Shown piece after piece: positions 11,001-19,567 of a stretch of 49,585 bases of DNA. Where the stretch lies: assembly GCF_000272105.2 (NCBI RefSeq), contig NZ_AJZD02000300.1:1-49585 (forward strand), given 5' to 3'. Numbering within the stretch: the first letter of the stretch is position 1; each line of letters begins with the position of its first letter. Below the pieces are notes generated by a model, which was not told the origin of the DNA, did no database searches, and saw only the letters and a program-made list of their open reading frames with translations. The stretch comes from Vibrio splendidus 12E03. GTDB lineage: Bacteria; Pseudomonadota; Gammaproteobacteria; Enterobacterales; Vibrionaceae. A program made the translations under genes and the position numbers.

Positions 11001-12280
11001 TCACTTCTCGTGCATCTGAGATGACGATTATTGATGAATTCGGCCGTACTAAAGAGAAGCACAAACTTCCTTACGGTTCGATGCTAACCAAAGGCGACAA
11101 CGCAGCAGTTACTGCTGGTGAAGTTGTAGCTAACTGGGAAGCGCATACCATGCCAATCATCACTGAAGTGGCAGGTCGTATCCAATTCGTAGATATGATC
11201 GATGGTATTACAGTTTCTCGTCAAACTGACGATCTAACGGGTCTTTCTTCAAGTGAAGTTACAGACGCAGCAGCTCGCCCAGCAGCAGGTAAAGATATGC
11301 GTCCAGCTATCAAACTTGTTGATGAGCAAGGTAACGACGTAATGATCCCTGGTACTGATATGCCAGCTCACTACTTCCTACCTGGCAAAGCGATTGTAAA
11401 CATCGAAGATGGCGCTGAAGTTGGCATCGGTGACACACTATCTCGTATCCCTCAAAAATCGAGCGGAAACAAAGATATCACTGGTGGTCTACCACGCGTA
11501 GCTGACCTATTCGAAGCTCGTAAGCCTAAAGAGCCTGCGATCCTTGCTGAGCACACAGGTACTGTGTCTTTCGGTAAAGAAACGAAAGGTAAGCGTCGTC
11601 TAGTAATCACTCGTGAAGGCGGTGACGCTTACGAAGAGATGATTCCTAAGCATCGTCAATTGAACGTGTTCGAAGGTGAGAAGATTGAACGTGGTGATGT
11701 AATCGCCGACGGTCCTGAAACTCCACACGATATCCTGCGTCTACGTGGTATCCACGCAGTAACTCAGTACATCGCGAACGAAGTTCAAGAAGTTTACCGC
11801 TTACAAGGCGTAAAGATTAACGATAAGCACATTGAGACTATCGTTCGTCAAATGCTACGTAAGTGTACAATCACTCATTCTGGTGACTCTCCGTTCCTAC
11901 CTGGCGAACAAGTTGAGTACCACAATGTTAAGATTGCTAACCGTAAGCTAGAAGCTGAAGGTAAAGAACTAGTACGTTTCGAACGTGATCTACTAGGTAT
12001 TACTAAAGCATCTCTTGCAACTGAGTCATTCATCTCAGCTGCATCGTTCCAAGAAACGACTCGCGTACTAACAGAAGCTGCGGTTTCTGGTAAGCGTGAT
12101 GACCTTCGCGGTCTGAAAGAGAACGTAATTGTTGGTCGCCTAATCCCAGCTGGTACTGGTTTCGCATACCACCAAGAGCGTCAAAAGCAACGTGAAGAAG
12201 AGCAAGAAGGTCCTTCAGCTGAACAAGCTACTGACAATCTAGCAGCACTTCTAAACGCTGGTTTCTCTTCAGAAGAGTAA
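8078..12280 (+). CDS. rpoC: RNA polymerase beta' subunit
   Basis: RpoC carries the catalytic Mg2+ site of RNA polymerase. The start is the GTG at 8078, seven bases after AGGAG (8067-8071), giving [24 protein letters not shown] as in E. coli and 1400 residues; a longer reading from 8045 lacks support. Visible landmarks: the zinc-binding [20 protein letters not shown] near the N-terminus, the catalytic NADFDGD at 458-464 (same numbering as E. coli), and the second cysteine cluster within [15 protein letters not shown]. It ends the rplJL-rpoBC unit at a strong terminator. Confidence 0.99.
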   Translation: MKDLLNFLKAQHKTEEFDAIKIGLSSPDMIRSWSFGEVKKPETINYRTFKPERDGLFCARIFGPVKDYECLCGKYKRLKHRGVICEKCGVEVTQTKVRRDRMGHIELASPVAHIWFLKSLPSRIGLLMDIPLRDIERVLYFEMYVVTEPGMTDLEKSQMLTEEEYLDRLEEWGDEFTAKMGAEAIKDLLATMDLHQEVEEMREELETTNSETKRKKVTKRLKLVEAFIASGNDPQWMILTVLPVLPPDLRPLVPLDGGRFATSDLNDLYRRVINRNNRLKRLLELAAPDIIVRNEKRMLQESVDALLDNGRRGRAITGSNKRPLKSLADMIKGKQGRFRQNLLGKRVDYSGRSVITVGPYLRLHQCGLPKKMALELFKPFIYSKLETRGMATTIKAAKKMVEREEAIVWDILDEVIREHPVLLNRAPTLHRLGIQAFEPVLIEGKAIQLHPLVCAAYNADFDGDQMAVHVPLTLEAQLEARTLMMSTNNILSPASGDPIIVPSQDVVLGLYYMTRDKINVKGEGMYLAGPAEAEKAYRTKTAELHARVKVRITETVVDEDGNSTTETKMVDTTVGRAMLWQIVPAGLPFSIVNQKLGKKQISTLLNECYRKLGLKDTVVFADQIMYAGFAYAALSGVSVGIDDMVVPQAKYDEIESAEEEVREIQEQFQSGLVTAGERYNKVIDIWASTNDRVAKAMMDNLSSETVINRDGEEEQQESFNSIYMMADSGARGSAAQIRQLAGMRGLMARPDGSIIETPITANFKEGLNVLQYFISTHGARKGLADTALKTANSGYLTRRLVDVAQDVVVHEHDCGTHEGIDMMPHIEGGDVKVALSELALGRVVAEDVLKPGTEDVLIPRNTLIDEKWCQIMEDNSVDSMKVRSVVTCDADFGCCAQCYGRDLARGHLVNQGEAVGVIAAQSIGEPGTQLTMRTFHIGGAASTAAAENSIQAKTTGTVKLHNAKFVVNKDKKLVITSRASEMTIIDEFGRTKEKHKLPYGSMLTKGDNAAVTAGEVVANWEAHTMPIITEVAGRIQFVDMIDGITVSRQTDDLTGLSSSEVTDAAARPAAGKDMRPAIKLVDEQGNDVMIPGTDMPAHYFLPGKAIVNIEDGAEVGIGDTLSRIPQKSSGNKDITGGLPRVADLFEARKPKEPAILAEHTGTVSFGKETKGKRRLVITREGGDAYEEMIPKHRQLNVFEGEKIERGDVIADGPETPHDILRLRGIHAVTQYIANEVQEVYRLQGVKINDKHIETIVRQMLRKCTITHSGDSPFLPGEQVEYHNVKIANRKLEAEGKELVRFERDLLGITKASLATESFISAASFQETTRVLTEAAVSGKRDDLRGLKENVIVGRLIPAGTGFAYHQERQKQREEEQEGPSAEQATDNLAALLNAGFSSEE

Positions 12281-12308
12281 GCTCTACGAGTAGTCTCTAA
12301 GAGATAAG

Positions 12309-12336
12309 AAAAAGGCACCTTCGGGTGCCTTTTTTG
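12309..12336 (+). terminator. Terminator after rpoC
   Basis: AAAAAGGCACC, a TTCG tetraloop, and GGTGCCTTTTTT form a textbook bidirectional-looking terminator 28 bp after rpoC. Confidence 0.95.
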
Positions 12337-12570
12337 TATCTGGCGTATTGGTATTTAGATATGACTTATAAAGTGATAGGTGTGCTTATCTAGCTGGTGG
12401 GGTTGGATTTATGTCCTGAAGAGTGCTCTTTGAGCCAGTAAGATAAAGGGTAGATATGGTTAGGCTGATTAGGGTTGTAACCATATGCTTATGGCTAAAG
12501 GTCAGGGCGAGCGAGTAAGCTCTGTCTGAAAGGTTCTGGGTAGTTTGGATAAGCTTACAGACAAAACAAA
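12337..12570. other. Spacer between the rpoC and rsd terminators, no gene seen
   Basis: No convincing reading frame or RNA gene was seen in these 234 bp. The one structure is an inverted repeat TATGGTTA (12455-12462) and TAACCATA (12478-12485) with a 15-base loop and no T-run. Confidence 0.5.
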
Positions 12571-12592
12571 AAGCTTGCACAGAGGCAAGCTT
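12561..12592 (-). terminator. Terminator of rsd (leftward)
   Basis: An 8-bp stem (AAGCTTGC 12571-12578, GCAAGCTT 12585-12592) is followed, on the minus strand, by a T-rich tract (the A-rich stretch at 12561-12570). It lies 18 bp beyond the rsd stop. Confidence 0.8.
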
Positions 12593-12609
12593 ATTAAGGA
12601 TTCAGCTAA

Positions 12610-13101
12610 CTAAGCGCCTGGTGGAATCGCTAAACTGTCTGCAATAAGCTGGATAAGATTATCTTCTACTTCAAAACGTACTTCGAGTAGTTCACCTACT
12701 TTTGACATATCTCCTTCGAAGTTAGGCAACTCATCGTCTGCATTTACTTTAACGTACTTATCATTGAACTCTAGAAGCGGCTCGGTTGTAAGTACGATCT
12801 TCGCGTAAGTTGTATCAATCTCGTCATTGGTTTTAAAGCCTGTTGCTTGCCATTTTTTCATGACCATATCATAGATCTTAAAATGACCCTCTGAGATATA
12901 ATCGACAACATGATCGCAGAATGAGCTTATTTCTTTAGGAGAAGGGAGTTCAACAACGTTTGATTGCCCGTTGCTAGCTGGCTGCAAGGCACCTAGCTTA
13001 CAATACTCAACGATTAGAGACTGTCGAGTTTCGAGCCAATGATCGATGACCTCATTAGAGCCACCCCATTGTTCTTGTATTTGTTTGAATTTATTTAGCA
13101 T
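12610..13101 (-). CDS. rsd: Rsd, regulator of sigma-70 (anti-sigma D)
   Basis: Rsd sequesters the housekeeping sigma factor in stationary phase and stimulates SpoT hydrolase in E. coli. The 163-residue product begins MLNKFKQIQEQWGGSNEVIDHWLETRQSL, matching E. coli Rsd (MLNQLDNL...GSNKLVDRWLHVRKHLLVAY) in length and helical pattern, and keeps the SxGHFxIY motif (SEGHFKIYDMVMKKW). The start at 13101 is preferred over one two codons upstream because AGGA then lies seven bases before it. It is divergent from nudC, as in E. coli (rsd-nudC-hemE order). Confidence 0.93.
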   Translation of the reverse strand: MLNKFKQIQEQWGGSNEVIDHWLETRQSLIVEYCKLGALQPASNGQSNVVELPSPKEISSFCDHVVDYISEGHFKIYDMVMKKWQATGFKTNDEIDTTYAKIVLTTEPLLEFNDKYVKVNADDELPNFEGDMSKVGELLEVRFEVEDNLIQLIADSLAIPPGA

Positions 13102-13119
13102 GACCATGTCCTCATGATC

Positions 13120-13139
13120 TGATCACAACCTTGTGATCA
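13120..13139. promoter_or_regulatory. Perfect 20-bp dyad in the rsd leader
   Basis: TGATCACAA (13120-13128), CC, TTGTGATCA (13131-13139) is a perfect dyad just upstream of the rsd ribosome site in the rsd-nudC divergent spacer. It is not a CRP site: the TCACA and TGTGA halves are in the reverse order. It may be an operator or an RNA hairpin in the rsd 5' leader. The rest of the 171-bp divergent spacer shows no clear promoter. Confidence 0.45.
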
Positions 13140-13272
13140 AGTAATTGCCTAAGCAGGGTCCGTTTTATTGGTAGCTACTAAAAGTAATAGCTTGAAATAT
13201 TCTCTGCTACAACTCTAGTATGAAATTAGATTGCCAGTAAAATGAACGAACTGCAAGCAATGAGGCATAGGG

Positions 13273-14082
13273 ATGTTAAAAAAAAGTGATAACAAAATGA
13301 CAGAGCAAGCTTATTGGTGCGTCGTTTCTGGTAGTGATATTTGGGTTAATAATGATCAGTTTCCGTTTGGCTGTGCTGAAGAGCTTGGGCTGAGTGTGGA
13401 GCATGCAATCTGTATTGGTCAGCATCAAGGTCGCAAGGTGTATTGGCTCAACGATTGTGATGTGGAGAATGAGCTGAGCATGGTCAGCCTAAGAGAGTTA
13501 CTGCACTGGCCTGAAGTGAGTTTCTTGACTGCAAGCAAAGCCATCCAATATGGGCATATGACTCAAAGTATGCGTTTTTGCCCTCAGTGTGGTGGTCGAA
13601 ATCATCTCAACCATAACCAGGTGGCGATGCAGTGTGGAGATTGCCGAACACTTCATTATCCTCGTATCTTCCCGTGCATCATTGTCGCTGTGCGAAACGA
13701 CAACAAGATATTGCTTGCGCAGCACCCAAGACATAAAACAGGCATGTATACCGTGATAGCGGGCTTCCTAGAGGTCGGAGAGACCTTAGAGCAGTGTGTG
13801 GCAAGAGAAGTCAAAGAAGAAACGGGTATCGATGTCGATAATATTCGTTACTTTGGCAGCCAGCCATGGGCGTTTCCATCGAGTATGATGATGGGCTTTC
13901 TCGCAGATTATGCTGGTGGTACGCTTAAGCCTGACTACAGCGAGCTATCGGATGCTCAATGGTTTGACGTAACAAGCCTGCCTGATGTTGCTCCTGTTGG
14001 AACCATTGCGAGACAGTTGATTGAGAAAACCGTTGATGACGTGATGAAAGATGGTGTGACGGAGCAGATGCTAGAGCACTAA
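13273..14082 (+). CDS. nudC: NudC, NAD(+) diphosphatase / mRNA deNADding Nudix hydrolase
   Basis: NudC cleaves NAD(H) to NMN(H) and AMP and removes 5'-NAD caps from RNA. The 269-residue product (E. coli 257) has a zinc ribbon with C103, C106, C121 and C124, a complete Nudix box at about 164-186 (G-x5-E-x7-RExxEExG, with REVKEETG), and the NudC-specific SQPWAFPSS at 196-204 that sets NADH specificity. The ATG at 13273 has GAGG about eight bases upstream; an internal start at 13297 is possible. It precedes hemE, the enterobacterial order. Confidence 0.95.
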   Translation: MLKKSDNKMTEQAYWCVVSGSDIWVNNDQFPFGCAEELGLSVEHAICIGQHQGRKVYWLNDCDVENELSMVSLRELLHWPEVSFLTASKAIQYGHMTQSMRFCPQCGGRNHLNHNQVAMQCGDCRTLHYPRIFPCIIVAVRNDNKILLAQHPRHKTGMYTVIAGFLEVGETLEQCVAREVKEETGIDVDNIRYFGSQPWAFPSSMMMGFLADYAGGTLKPDYSELSDAQWFDVTSLPDVAPVGTIARQLIEKTVDDVMKDGVTEQMLEH

Positions 14083-14119
14083 TCTGCCTGTGATAGTATT
14101 TGGCCTATGGGTGGTCAAA

Positions 14120-14192
14120 AGCTAAAAAAAACCCTCCACAAGTGGAGGGGGTAAGTAAGATGTCGTTATGAGATGCTGAGTAGTGACTACTC
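14120..14192 (-). ncRNA. Candidate minus-strand small RNA between nudC and hemE
   Basis: On the minus strand TTGTCG (14220-14225), a 17-bp spacer and TATAAC (14197-14202) form a good promoter. About 45 bases downstream a strong terminator follows: CCCTCCAC (14132-14139), AA, GTGGAGGG (14142-14149) with eight T's on the minus strand (A's at 14124-14131). The predicted RNA is about 70 nt. A 19-bp dyad CTGAGTAGT-G-ACTACTCAG at 14176-14194 overlaps the predicted start. The terminator points the wrong way for nudC or hemE, which is the main argument for an RNA gene. It matches no sRNA that I recognise. Confidence 0.4.
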
Positions 14193-14327
14193 AGATGTTA
14201 TAATTGTAATTTTCGCTAGCGACAAATTTTTAACATGCTCTCGTAATTGGGTGCAAATTAAGCATTGATTTAAAAGTTAATAACTTGATCTAGGTTGCAA
14301 AGCACACAGCTTTTACCCTTCAATCAG

Positions 14328-14336
14328 TGTTAGAAT
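14328..14336 (+). promoter_or_regulatory. Candidate hemE promoter (extended -10)
   Basis: TGTTAGAAT carries an extended -10 (TGn-TAGAAT) 44 bp before the hemE start, with no good -35 at normal spacing. nudC upstream has no rightward terminator, so read-through could also serve hemE. Confidence 0.4.
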
Positions 14337-14380
14337 ACTTGCCATCAAAATTAGACAAGATTGAATTGGAATTTAACGGA

Positions 14381-15448
14381 ATGACCGAATTAAAAAACGA
14401 TCGCTATTTACGCGCACTTTTAAAACAGCCTGTTGATTACACACCGGTATGGATGATGCGCCAAGCTGGCCGCTATCTTCCTGAGTACAAAGCAACGCGC
14501 GCTGAAGCGGGCGATTTCATGTCTTTGTGCAAAAACGCGGAACTGGCATCAGAAGTAACACTTCAACCTTTACGTCGTTTCCCGCTTGATGCGGCAATCT
14601 TGTTCTCAGACATCCTAACTATCCCTGATGCAATGGGCTTAGGTTTGTACTTTGAAACAGGTGAAGGTCCTAAGTTTGAGCGTCCTATCACGTGTAAAGC
14701 TGACGTAGAGAAGATTGGCCTACCTGATCCAGAAGGTGAGCTTCAATACGTAATGAATGCCGTTCGTCAGATCCGTAAAGACCTGAAAGGCGAAGTGCCA
14801 CTGATTGGTTTCTCTGGTAGCCCATGGACTCTAGCGACATACATGGTTGAAGGTGGAAGCTCTAAAGCATTCACTAAGATCAAGAAGATGATGTACGCAG
14901 AACCACAAACGCTGCACCTGCTTCTAGACAAGCTGGCTGACAGTGTTATCGAATACCTGAACGCGCAAATTAAAGCGGGTGCTCAATCGGTAATGGTATT
15001 TGATACATGGGGTGGTGTACTGACCCCTCGTGACTACAACCTATTCTCACTGCAATACATGCACAAAATCGTTGATGGCCTAATCCGTGAAAACGAAGGT
15101 CGTCGAGTACCGGTTACTCTGTTCACTAAGAACGGTGGCATGTGGCTTGAGTCTATCGCAGCAACAGGTTGTGATGCGGTTGGTCTAGACTGGACAATCA
15201 ACATCGCAGATGCAAAAGCTCGCATCGGCGACAAAGTTGCTCTGCAAGGTAACATGGATCCTTCAATGCTTTACGCTCAGCCTGAACGTATTCGTGAAGA
15301 AGTGGGCAGCATCCTTGAAGGCTTCGGCGACGGTGGTACAGGTCATGTATTTAACCTAGGCCACGGTATCCACTTAGATGTACCGCCAGAGAACGCTGGT
15401 GTATTCGTTGACGCTGTTCACGAATTGTCTAAGCCTTACCACAAGTAA
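14381..15448 (+). CDS. hemE: Uroporphyrinogen decarboxylase
   Basis: HemE removes four carboxyl groups from uroporphyrinogen III to give coproporphyrinogen III in haem synthesis, in the cytoplasm. Starting at 14381 gives 355 residues (E. coli 354) beginning [16 protein letters not shown]; the longer in-frame reading from 14327 adds 18 residues that the family lacks. The substrate-binding [10 protein letters not shown] is at 27-36, and the [17 protein letters not shown] block and the HGI-containing C-terminal segment are intact. It is followed by a strong terminator. Confidence 0.98.
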   Translation: MTELKNDRYLRALLKQPVDYTPVWMMRQAGRYLPEYKATRAEAGDFMSLCKNAELASEVTLQPLRRFPLDAAILFSDILTIPDAMGLGLYFETGEGPKFERPITCKADVEKIGLPDPEGELQYVMNAVRQIRKDLKGEVPLIGFSGSPWTLATYMVEGGSSKAFTKIKKMMYAEPQTLHLLLDKLADSVIEYLNAQIKAGAQSVMVFDTWGGVLTPRDYNLFSLQYMHKIVDGLIRENEGRRVPVTLFTKNGGMWLESIAATGCDAVGLDWTINIADAKARIGDKVALQGNMDPSMLYAQPERIREEVGSILEGFGDGGTGHVFNLGHGIHLDVPPENAGVFVDAVHELSKPYHK

Positions 15449-15466
15449 TTCTGAGTAAGATTATTG

Positions 15467-15498
15467 AAAGCGCTGTTAGGAAACTAACGGCGCTTTTT
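15467..15498 (+). terminator. Terminator after hemE
   Basis: A 10-bp stem GCGCTGTTAG / CTAACGGCGC with a GAAA loop is followed by TTTTT, 19 bp after hemE. Confidence 0.93.
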
Positions 15499-15550
15499 AT
15501 TATCTGCGATGAGTATTGGATAGCGGTTTAATCTTGTAGCGTGCAGTTTA

Positions 15551-16144
15551 TTAGGCATTTGGATCATGGTAGGCCAAATGCTCCGAGATGTGCTTTCGGA
15601 TGTAAGGAATAACCTCACTTTCAAACCAAGGGTTCTTCTTGAGCCAGATATTATTGCGTGGCGAAGGGTGGGGTAATGGCAAAAACTCAGGCGCCCACCT
15701 TTGCCAATCACGCACGGTTTCGGTCAATGTGCTAGTGGTTTTGTTTGTTAGGTAATGGTTTTGTGCGTACTGGCCAATCAGCAGTGTCATTTGAATATCG
15801 GGTAGAGATTGCAGCACTTTGTTATGCCAAAGCTCCGCGCACTCTTTGCGTGGTGGAAGATCACCACTTTTCCCTTTTCCCGGATAACAAAACCCCATGG
15901 GCACAATCGCGACTTTTTGCTCGTCGTAAAAAGTATCGCTATCTATCCCTAACCACTCTCTTAATCGTTTGCCACTGGCGTCGTTCCAAGGGATCGACGA
16001 CTCATGCACCTTGATACCTGGCGCTTGACCTATGATCAGCAAGCGCGCGTTTGGGTGTGCTTGAATCACCGGGTTGGCACCATGTGATAGGTAAGGTTCA
16101 CAAGCTCGGCATTGTCGAATCTCTTTAAGTAACAAAGAGGACAT
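15551..16144 (-). CDS. Uracil-DNA glycosylase-fold family protein
   Basis: The 197-residue product has the uracil-DNA glycosylase superfamily core: motif 1 IIGQAPGIKVHE at 37-48 (like the GxAPG of family-4/5 enzymes), and the C-terminal HPSPRNNIW at 159-167 that inserts into the DNA minor groove in active members. Cysteines near the N-terminus (C12, C15) recall the iron-sulfur ligands of family 4, but the full four-cysteine set is not evident. It probably excises uracil or a related base, or is a non-classical member; substrate is unknown. Its ATG shares one base with the stop of the upstream dehydrogenase, so the two are co-translated. Confidence 0.85.
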   Translation of the reverse strand: MSSLLLKEIRQCRACEPYLSHGANPVIQAHPNARLLIIGQAPGIKVHESSIPWNDASGKRLREWLGIDSDTFYDEQKVAIVPMGFCYPGKGKSGDLPPRKECAELWHNKVLQSLPDIQMTLLIGQYAQNHYLTNKTTSTLTETVRDWQRWAPEFLPLPHPSPRNNIWLKKNPWFESEVIPYIRKHISEHLAYHDPNA

Positions 16145-17070
16145 CAGTAACCTTTATCAAAATCGATGACATGATTAAGTGTAAAGCCATCTCGCCACTG
16201 TTTGTAATTCTCTGCGAAGATCTCGACCACTTGTCTTGGTTCACTGAGTGCTGCGATGTGTGGCGTGATGGTGACTTGCGGTAGTTTCCAGAAAGGGTGA
16301 TCTTGCGAAAGGGGCTCGCTTTCAAATACATCTAAAAATGCGTGTTCTACCCATCTATTTTTTATGGCGAGCAACAAGGCTTTGTTGTCTACACTTTCCC
16401 CTCGACCGACATTAAACAGCAGCACGTTAGAGCAGTAACCTAATGTGGTTTGGTTTAGCAGCTGATAGGTTTCAGCTGTTGATGGCAAGGTGTTGACCAC
16501 AATATCAGCCTGCTTAAGGGCAGCCTCTATCTCATTGATGTGGAACGTCTCTTTAAAGGTTTCTTGTTTGGATGGGATGCCCGTACGGTTGACACCTATG
16601 GTATGAATACCAAAAGCGGTCGCGGTTTTTGCTAAATGACTGCCGATTGAACCTGTTCCTAAAATCACGATAGTTTTGTCAGTTAGGCTAGTATAAAGCT
16701 GTGGCTGCCAGTTTCGTTGTTGTTGATGCTGGTGGTAATGAGGGAAGTGTCTACAGTGACTGATTGTGTAACCCAATACGTATTCAGCAATCGCAGGGCC
16801 GAAGATGCCCTTGACGTTGGTTAGCGTATAATCTTGACGAAGATCCGGCTGAGTGAGTTTATTGATTCCAGCATAGGTACTCTGTACCCAGTCTAGCTCT
16901 TTAAACTCGCCGAGGCGCTCTGCGATTAGAGGTGGTGACGCCAAGACAATCTGTGCTGATTTGGGGTTTTGAGTGATTTCTAGGTCGGGTAAATCCTGGT
17001 TTAGAATCAGTTGCGTATAGGTATCGTCATGCTCAGTAAGAATATAGAGCTTATTCGTAAAATTGTTCAT
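16144..17070 (-). CDS. D-2-hydroxyacid dehydrogenase (GhrA-like)
   Basis: An NAD(P)-dependent oxidoreductase of the D-isomer-specific 2-hydroxyacid dehydrogenase family, 308 residues. The dinucleotide-binding GTGSIGSHL is at 138-146, and the catalytic triad is visible as R223 (NVGRGESVD), E252 (FESEPL) and H271 (TPHIAAL). Length and motifs fit the glyoxylate/hydroxypyruvate reductase A branch better than the longer SerA or PdxB branches; the true substrate is not determined by sequence. It reads leftward and its TGA overlaps the start of the glycosylase-fold gene. Confidence 0.88.
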   Translation of the reverse strand: MNNFTNKLYILTEHDDTYTQLILNQDLPDLEITQNPKSAQIVLASPPLIAERLGEFKELDWVQSTYAGINKLTQPDLRQDYTLTNVKGIFGPAIAEYVLGYTISHCRHFPHYHQHQQQRNWQPQLYTSLTDKTIVILGTGSIGSHLAKTATAFGIHTIGVNRTGIPSKQETFKETFHINEIEAALKQADIVVNTLPSTAETYQLLNQTTLGYCSNVLLFNVGRGESVDNKALLLAIKNRWVEHAFLDVFESEPLSQDHPFWKLPQVTITPHIAALSEPRQVVEIFAENYKQWRDGFTLNHVIDFDKGY

Positions 17071-17141
17071 CGGCTTACCTTTTCCCCCCAGGGTTTATCA
17101 AGTACACTTTCGCTGTCTTTTTCTGCAATTATTGAGTGACT

Positions 17142-17729
17142 ATGCTTCAGAATCCACTGCAGGTTCGTCTTGAAAAGTTAGAACCTTGGCAACAAATTAC
17201 CTTTATGGCGTGTCTATGTGAGCGTATGTATCCTAACTATGCCATGTTTTGTGAGAATACAGAATTTGCGGAAGCTCGAATCTATCGTGATGTTTTGGAT
17301 AGCATTTGGGAAATCCTGACGGTTAAAACAGCAAAGGTGAACTTTGAGCGTCAACTTGAGAAGGTTGAAGAGCTATTCCCTAGCGGTGATGATTTTGATT
17401 TTTATGGTGTTTACCCAGCAATGGACGCATGCCAAGGCCTAGCAACGCTAATTCATGGTCTGCTTGACCGTGAACATATGTTGGAAGCGGTAATTAAAGT
17501 GAGTCAACAATCGGTGAAGACGGTTGCTGAGCTTGAGTTTGCTCAAGGCGCTGAAGAAGTGACGAACGAAAACCAGAAAGAAAACGAAGCGGTGTGTGAA
17601 GAGTGGGACGTTCAGTGGGCCATTTTCCGACCTCTACGTGAAACGACTGAGCGTGACTTAGAGCTGATCAAAGACCTACGCCACGAACTGCGTGAAGACC
17701 CAGTCAGTAACATTGGTGTTGCGTTATAA
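17142..17729 (+). CDS. yjaG: YjaG family protein (DUF416)
   Basis: The 195-residue product starts MLQNPLQVRLEKLEPWQQITFMACLCERMYPNY, closely matching E. coli YjaG, and keeps the EEWDVQWAIFR and LRxDLRE-like C-terminal helices. The function of the family is unknown; it is all-helical, soluble and conserved next to hupA and nudC/hemE in gammaproteobacteria. The start at 17142 fits the family better than a GTG two codons upstream. It faces the CNNM gene and shares its terminator. Confidence 0.92.
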   Translation: MLQNPLQVRLEKLEPWQQITFMACLCERMYPNYAMFCENTEFAEARIYRDVLDSIWEILTVKTAKVNFERQLEKVEELFPSGDDFDFYGVYPAMDACQGLATLIHGLLDREHMLEAVIKVSQQSVKTVAELEFAQGAEEVTNENQKENEAVCEEWDVQWAIFRPLRETTERDLELIKDLRHELREDPVSNIGVAL

Positions 17730-17754
17730 TTCGCAATTGCACCAAGGTACGAAT

Positions 17755-17790
17755 AAAAAACAAAGGCTCCCTAGGGAGCCTTTGTTGTAT
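17755..17790. terminator. Bidirectional terminator between yjaG and the CNNM gene
   Basis: CAAAGGCTCCC (17761-17771) pairs with GGGAGCCTTTG (17774-17784) and is flanked by A's on the left and T-rich bases on the right. It serves both convergent genes. Confidence 0.93.
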
Positions 17791-17810
17791 CTGACGGTAT
17801 CAAATTTAGA

Positions 17811-18977
17811 TTAAGCGTCTTTTTTGTCTTCGTTCTGCGCTTTGTCTTTTGATGCGTCGTCGTCATCCGTTGATTTTGCGTCTGAAGAGTCGTTGTCTGC
17901 TGGAGTTTCTTCCTCTAGCTCGTCCTCGTCATCGCGGTTTTCGATAACGCCGTGTGTCTCTTTCCACTTTTCCCAGCGTTGGAACGCCAGTTCTTGCATG
18001 TCAGTCGTCTTATCCGCTTCATCGACAATCTCTTCGCCCACTAGGTGCTCAAAGATGTCTTCTAGGGTGATGATGCCCTGAATAGTGCCGTATTCGTCCA
18101 CAACTAAAGACAGTTGCAGGCGGTTTGCCATCATCTGGTCAAAGGCCTTAGCCAAGCCCATGTTGTTCAGCAACACGTGGATAGGGCGCATTACTTCACC
18201 CAAAGCTTTCTCACCACAACCGGCTTGCTGCAATCTAAACAGCTCTAAGCGGTGAACAAAACCGATGATGTTGTCACTCTGCTCGCTGTAAACCAGCGGG
18301 CGTGAGAATGGCGTGTCTTTATGTTGTTCTAGGAACGTATTGACACTCATTTCCGCATCAACACGGAATACCACTGGGCGCGGCGTCATTACTTGAGTTA
18401 CGGGTACATCTTGAATACCCAGTAGGTTGCTCAGGATTTTTGATTCGCCTTCTGCAAACTCGCCGCTCTCTTTTGCCAAAATCGCCATTGCAGATAGCTC
18501 ATCACGCATTTTTGGTGCTTGGTGGCCACGAGCAAGACGTTTGGTGATCTGTTCTGAGAACCAGACAAACGGTGTTAGGAAGAACACCATCCAGCGCAGC
18601 ACGCTTGCCGAAGCAGGAGCAAGTTGACGCCAGTAGGTTGCACCAATGGTCTTTGGAACAATCTCAGACAATACCAAGATACCCAGCGTTAGTACGGCAG
18701 AGAAGACACCTAACCATTGGCTACCAAAAACGACAGCCGCTTGTGCACCTGCTGTCGCAGCACCGATAGTATGCGCGATGGTGTTGAGCGTTAAAATTGA
18801 CGCAAGCGGGCGGTCAATATCTGTTTTCAGTTTGTCTAAAGACTCTGCTGCAGGGTGCCCATTTTGTTTTAGTTGAGCAATGTAGCTCGGACTAATACTC
18901 AAAAGTACAGCTTCCAAAACAGAACAAATGAAAGAAACTCCAATAGCAATGGAGACGTAAATAGATAGCAGCAGCAT
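17811..18977 (-). CDS. CNNM-domain (DUF21) membrane protein with CBS pair
   Basis: An inner-membrane protein of the CNNM/CorC family, linked to Mg2+ or Co2+ efflux in characterised members. In its 388 residues: a CNNM domain with about four hydrophobic segments (3-25, near 60-80, 84-107, 123-142), a short linker, two CBS motifs (about 195-250 and 262-320, with MTPRPVVFRV and LVVDEYGTIQGIITLEDIFEHLVGEE split by variable parts), and an acidic tail (last 45 residues, rich in D/E). The CorC_HlyC C-terminal domain of longer relatives is absent. Substrate is inferred from family only. Confidence 0.88.
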   Translation of the reverse strand: MLLLSIYVSIAIGVSFICSVLEAVLLSISPSYIAQLKQNGHPAAESLDKLKTDIDRPLASILTLNTIAHTIGAATAGAQAAVVFGSQWLGVFSAVLTLGILVLSEIVPKTIGATYWRQLAPASASVLRWMVFFLTPFVWFSEQITKRLARGHQAPKMRDELSAMAILAKESGEFAEGESKILSNLLGIQDVPVTQVMTPRPVVFRVDAEMSVNTFLEQHKDTPFSRPLVYSEQSDNIIGFVHRLELFRLQQAGCGEKALGEVMRPIHVLLNNMGLAKAFDQMMANRLQLSLVVDEYGTIQGIITLEDIFEHLVGEEIVDEADKTTDMQELAFQRWEKWKETHGVIENRDDEDELEEETPADNDSSDAKSTDDDDASKDKAQNEDKKDA

Positions 18978-19247
18978 GTTTGCCCTTAAATTAAATTGTA
19001 CGCTTTAGCAGCGATTCAGCGTGGATTATAGTGAAAAAGTAGTGGCTAGGTCATCATTAATTTTGCTCTCAGCCCCTTTTAAACAAGGGCTTGCTTAATA
19101 AAATCAGTAACAAATTGTGAGTTATTACTCATATTATGGCTAAAACTACGGCATTAGAGCTAAAGATCGACGACAAACCTTTGCCAGATGGGGCATTTAT
19201 GTTTTAGAGTGAATTGAATTCAAAAATACAAAGAAGGGAAACCTAAA
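18978..19247. other. Spacer upstream of hupA
   Basis: This divergent spacer of 270 bp should contain the promoters of hupA and the CNNM gene, but no clear -35/-10 pair stands out. An imperfect hairpin (AGCCC-AAGGGCT) lies near 19072-19091. A 23-codon frame at 19136-19207 lacks a ribosome site and is not called. Confidence 0.4.
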
Positions 19248-19520
19248 ATGAACAAGACTCAATTAATCGACTTTATTGCTGAAAAAGCGGACCTTTCTAA
19301 AGCACAAGCTAAAGCTGCTCTAGAAGCGACTCTTGGCGGTGTTACAGATGCTCTTAAAGATGGCGATCAAGTTCAGCTAATTGGTTTTGGTACTTTTAAA
19401 GTAAACCACCGTGCAGCTCGCACTGGTCGTAACCCAAAAACTGGTGATGAGATCCAAATCGCTGCTGCAAATGTTCCAGCATTTGTTGCTGGTAAAGCGC
19501 TGAAAGATTCAGTGAAATAA
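19248..19520 (+). CDS. hupA: DNA-binding protein HU-alpha
   Basis: HU is the abundant nucleoid protein that bends and compacts DNA and modulates transcription and recombination. The 90-residue product has the DNABII fold: a helical dimerisation half (1-43), the GFGTF turn at about 46-50, and the DNA-gripping arm with [14 protein letters not shown] (about 58-71). [24 protein letters not shown] matches HU-alpha rather than HU-beta. An AAGGG ribosome site precedes the ATG. It ends at a terminator that runs into the next gene. Confidence 0.97.
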   Translation: MNKTQLIDFIAEKADLSKAQAKAALEATLGGVTDALKDGDQVQLIGFGTFKVNHRAARTGRNPKTGDEIQIAAANVPAFVAGKALKDSVK

Positions 19521-19526
19521 TCTAAA

Positions 19527-19567
19527 CTGTACCGAGGTAGTCGTATTCCACCTCGGTACAGGTTTTT
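19527..19567 (+). terminator. hupA terminator abutting the next start codon
   Basis: A perfect 12-bp stem, CTGTACCGAGGT (19527-19538) with ACCTCGGTACAG (19550-19561), is followed by G and five T's that end directly at the ATG of the lipoprotein gene (19568). The AGG that would serve as that gene's ribosome site (19560-19562) is at the 3' foot of the stem. Confidence 0.88.

Noticed and set aside
13120..13139. CRP site in the rsd-nudC spacer
   Set aside because: The half-sites read TCACA then TGTGA, the reverse of the CRP arrangement, and the spacing is four instead of six.
19136..19207. 23-codon frame upstream of hupA
   Set aside because: No ribosome site precedes it, and no similarity or conservation argument is available from sequence alone.
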